Of a DNA stretch of 7,328 nt, positions 5,996-7,328 are shown piece by piece; position 1 is the stretch's first letter; each line of letters starts with the position of its first letter. The translations under genes and the position numbers were made by a program. Source of the stretch: Porticoccaceae bacterium UBA1117 (lineage in GTDB: Bacteria > Pseudomonadota > Gammaproteobacteria > Pseudomonadales > Porticoccaceae). A model generated the notes under the pieces. That model did not search any database and was not told the DNA's origin. It saw only the letters and a list, made by a program, of their open reading frames with translations. The stretch spans positions 1 through 7,328 of the forward strand of contig DCBC01000100.1 in NCBI GenBank assembly GCA_002313335.1, given 5' to 3'.

Positions 5996-7107
5996 GATGA
6001 TCTCCCCCAACGGCTAATCAGGCTATCTTTTAAATATCGGAATCGCTCAGAGCCTGCCAAAATCAACCCCAGCAGTAAAAAAGCGAGGTGCACAGGTAGC
6101 AATGTAACATCAGACGCAATGCCACCGGATTCAATACTGCTTCGCGCCGCACTCAAAGAGAGTAAGTAGGCAAAGTACAACATAATTGCTGGCAACAGCC
6201 GAGCGAACCGTCCCTGTCGAGGATTGGTTCTGCTTAGAGGAACCGCTAACACTACAATTATTATTAGCATCAACGGCGTTGATAGCCGCCATTGCAACGT
6301 TGCCTTTAGCTCCGACTGCTGCGCACCCCAGAGCTTAACGGTGGGCATGGCATCGGTTTCGAGATCCTCGACAACTTTCTTTGGAGAGCTAAGTTTTGAC
6401 CCATATTGTTCAAAGGAGGTAATTTGATAATCATTGTTACCTGGAATACCCTCGACACGGTACCCCTGATCGAGAACAAAAAACCTTTCTTCCCCGTCTA
6501 TAGACCGCTGCTGCCGACCCTTTTTCGCGAAAATAACAACTGTTCGACTGTCAAAGTTTTCTGGAGAACCTGCAGTCACCGCTAAAAAAACATCCTCTAA
6601 CTCTCTATCTTCGTTAATTTTTTCAGCATAAGTGATGCCCTTGTTCCCGCTGAGTTTATAAAATCGTTTAGGACTTACTTTGTCTAGTTCGGTCATTTCT
6701 TTTTGAAATTTTAAAATAGTCTCTGCTTTTGCTGCACCGGCTGGCGATATAGAAAGACTCAGCCATGCAACGAAAAGAGCAAGTACTGACGCCATCACGA
6801 GCGTATAACCAACCAAGTTCGCCTCAGAAACGCCGCATGATTTAAGTACGCTCATTTCATTTTCAATATGTAGTCGGCCAAATGATAGTAAAATAGCCAA
6901 AAAAAATGCGAGAGGGATAGTCAACTCAAGAAAGCCAGGGATCCGATAACCGATGACTGCAAATATCACCCCAGGATCCATATTACCGGCCATAGCGCTA
7001 GATAAGTATTTAACGAACCGACCACTAATCAGTACTAATAAAAGCACAACACAGATTGCAAAGGTCGTCGATAAAATTTCACGGGTCAAATAACGGAAAA
7101 TAATCAC
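5992..7107 (-). CDS. lptF: LPS export ABC transporter permease LptF
   Basis: LptF is the partner permease of LptG; its periplasmic jellyroll passes LPS to LptC and LptA. The 371 residues (E. coli 366) begin MIIFRYLTREI, matching the E. coli start, so GTG 7107 is taken as the initiator despite a weak Shine-Dalgarno. Three N-terminal helices (about 14-36, 48-76, 97-119), a periplasmic domain (about 125-260) and three C-terminal helices (about 276-291, 303-322, 335-353) are visible. The coupling helix HIENEMSVLKSCG at 80-92 carries Glu84, and NPRQGR at 295-300 is a family hallmark. It leads the lptF-lptG operon, ends in an ATGA overlap with lptG, and is divergent from pepA. A promoter just upstream may give an almost leaderless mRNA. 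Confidence 0.96.
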   Translation of the reverse strand: MIIFRYLTREILSTTFAICVVLLLVLISGRFVKYLSSAMAGNMDPGVIFAVIGYRIPGFLELTIPLAFFLAILLSFGRLHIENEMSVLKSCGVSEANLVGYTLVMASVLALFVAWLSLSISPAGAAKAETILKFQKEMTELDKVSPKRFYKLSGNKGITYAEKINEDRELEDVFLAVTAGSPENFDSRTVVIFAKKGRQQRSIDGEERFFVLDQGYRVEGIPGNNDYQITSFEQYGSKLSSPKKVVEDLETDAMPTVKLWGAQQSELKATLQWRLSTPLMLIIIVVLAVPLSRTNPRQGRFARLLPAIMLYFAYLLSLSAARSSIESGGIASDVTLLPVHLAFLLLGLILAGSERFRYLKDSLISRWGRSS

Positions 7108-7116
7108 AATATTAGA

Positions 7117-7144
7117 CTTATAGCCCTTGGGTGTAGTTGAACAA
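7117..7144 (-). promoter_or_regulatory. Candidate lptF promoter very close to the start codon
   Basis: On the minus strand, TTGTTC (7139-7144) and TATAAG (7117-7122) are 16 nt apart. The -10 ends only 9 nt before GTG 7107, so a normal start about 7 nt downstream would leave a leader of only 2-3 nt. This fits the lack of a Shine-Dalgarno before lptF. The pair is decent but not proven. Confidence 0.45.
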
Positions 7145-7186
7145 ACTGGTATTGTTACCGACCGTATATTACATCATATCTGCAAC

Positions 7187-7208
7187 CACATGGAGTTCAC
7201 ATGGAGTT
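7187..7208 (+). repeat. 11-bp perfect tandem duplication across the pepA start
   Basis: CACATGGAGTT occurs twice back to back (7187-7197 and 7198-7208). The second copy contains the pepA ATG (7201). The first contributes GGAG (7192-7195), 5 nt before that ATG, and a second ATG (7190) that is out of frame and opens only a 14-codon frame ending in TAA near 7234. Confidence 0.85.
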
Positions 7209-7328
7209 TAATGCTTCTTCTGCCCAGCTATTAAAAATCACAGCCGACTCTCTCGTTTTACCAACAGGGTCAAAACTAGAGAATATCGCTAAAGAAATTG
7301 ATACGTTACTGGATGGCGCTATCACATC
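7201..7328 (+). CDS. pepA: Leucyl aminopeptidase PepA, N-terminal fragment (runs off the right edge)
   Basis: PepA is a cytosolic di-metal M17 aminopeptidase that removes N-terminal residues; in E. coli it also binds DNA in Xer recombination and carAB control. Only 42 codons are present, beginning MEFNASSAQLLKITADSLVL and open to the window edge. The MEF start, the position of the short strand (SLVLPT) and the helix EIDTLLDGAI agree with the N-terminal domain of PepA (E. coli MEFSVKSG and EQLDKISDGYI). The strongest argument is context: pepA is commonly divergent from lptF in gammaproteobacteria. The catalytic domain lies outside the window, so metal ligands cannot be checked. ATG 7201 has GGAG 5 nt upstream; an ATG at 7190 is out of frame. 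Confidence 0.85.
   Translation, partial: MEFNASSAQLLKITADSLVLPTGSKLENIAKEIDTLLDGAIT

Noticed and set aside
7148..7159. GGTA-TTGT-TACC palindrome in the lptF-pepA gap
   Set aside because: Four-base arms are expected often by chance and match no operator I recognise.
7137..7182. pepA promoter candidates (TTGAAC, TTGTTA, TATATT, CATATC)
   Set aside because: No -35/-10 pair has both good hexamers and 16-18 bp spacing; a real promoter is expected here but cannot be placed by eye.

Overview
The window reads as chromosomal housekeeping DNA from a gammaproteobacterium. S18, S6 and RlmB are very close to their E. coli counterparts, and the LptF/LptG pair divergent from a leucyl aminopeptidase is a typical gammaproteobacterial layout. 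Base composition looks moderate (by eye, mid-40s % GC; not counted). I see no rRNA or tRNA genes, CRISPR array, insertion sequence, integrase or prophage gene, and no sign of an undescribed multi-gene system. Nearly every base lies in or beside a recognisable gene.

Layout, left to right. (1) Minus strand, positions 1-1153: the rpsF (S6) - rpsR (S18) - DUF2232-type membrane protein cluster, which in related bacteria continues to rplI and dnaB. It is preceded by a good sigma-70 promoter (1257-1285) and an RNA leader (about 1178-1210) that looks like the S6:S18 autoregulatory site. (2) Minus strand, 1315-1908: a CDP-alcohol phosphatidyltransferase with a complete catalytic motif, lying between rlmB and rpsF. 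(3) Minus strand, 2071-2808: rlmB, starting at GTG with a strong Shine-Dalgarno; rnr, its usual upstream neighbour, is absent. (4) Plus strand, 2934-4951: an RDD-family membrane protein and glycerol kinase (glpK), probably cotranscribed. (5) Minus strand, 4925-7107: lptF and lptG, the membrane half of the LPS exporter, overlapping by ATGA; the lptG end overlaps the glpK end by 27 bp tail to tail. (6) Plus strand, 7201 onward: the first 42 codons of pepA, divergent from lptF.

The genes fall into three jobs: ribosome assembly and rRNA modification (rpsF, rpsR, rlmB), envelope biogenesis (phosphatidyltransferase, lptFG, perhaps RDD and DUF2232), and glycerol and peptide metabolism (glpK, pepA). 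Start-site corrections matter: rpsF starts at 1153, rlmB at GTG 2808, lptG at ATG 5995, lptF at GTG 7107, and the DUF2232 protein at GTG 433.

The points most worth a second look are the S6:S18 leader, a glycerol kinase that seems to lack the loop for fructose-1,6-bisphosphate inhibition, an 11-bp tandem duplication that supplies both a ribosome site and a decoy ATG in front of pepA, a possibly near-leaderless lptF mRNA, and the 27-bp convergent coding overlap.
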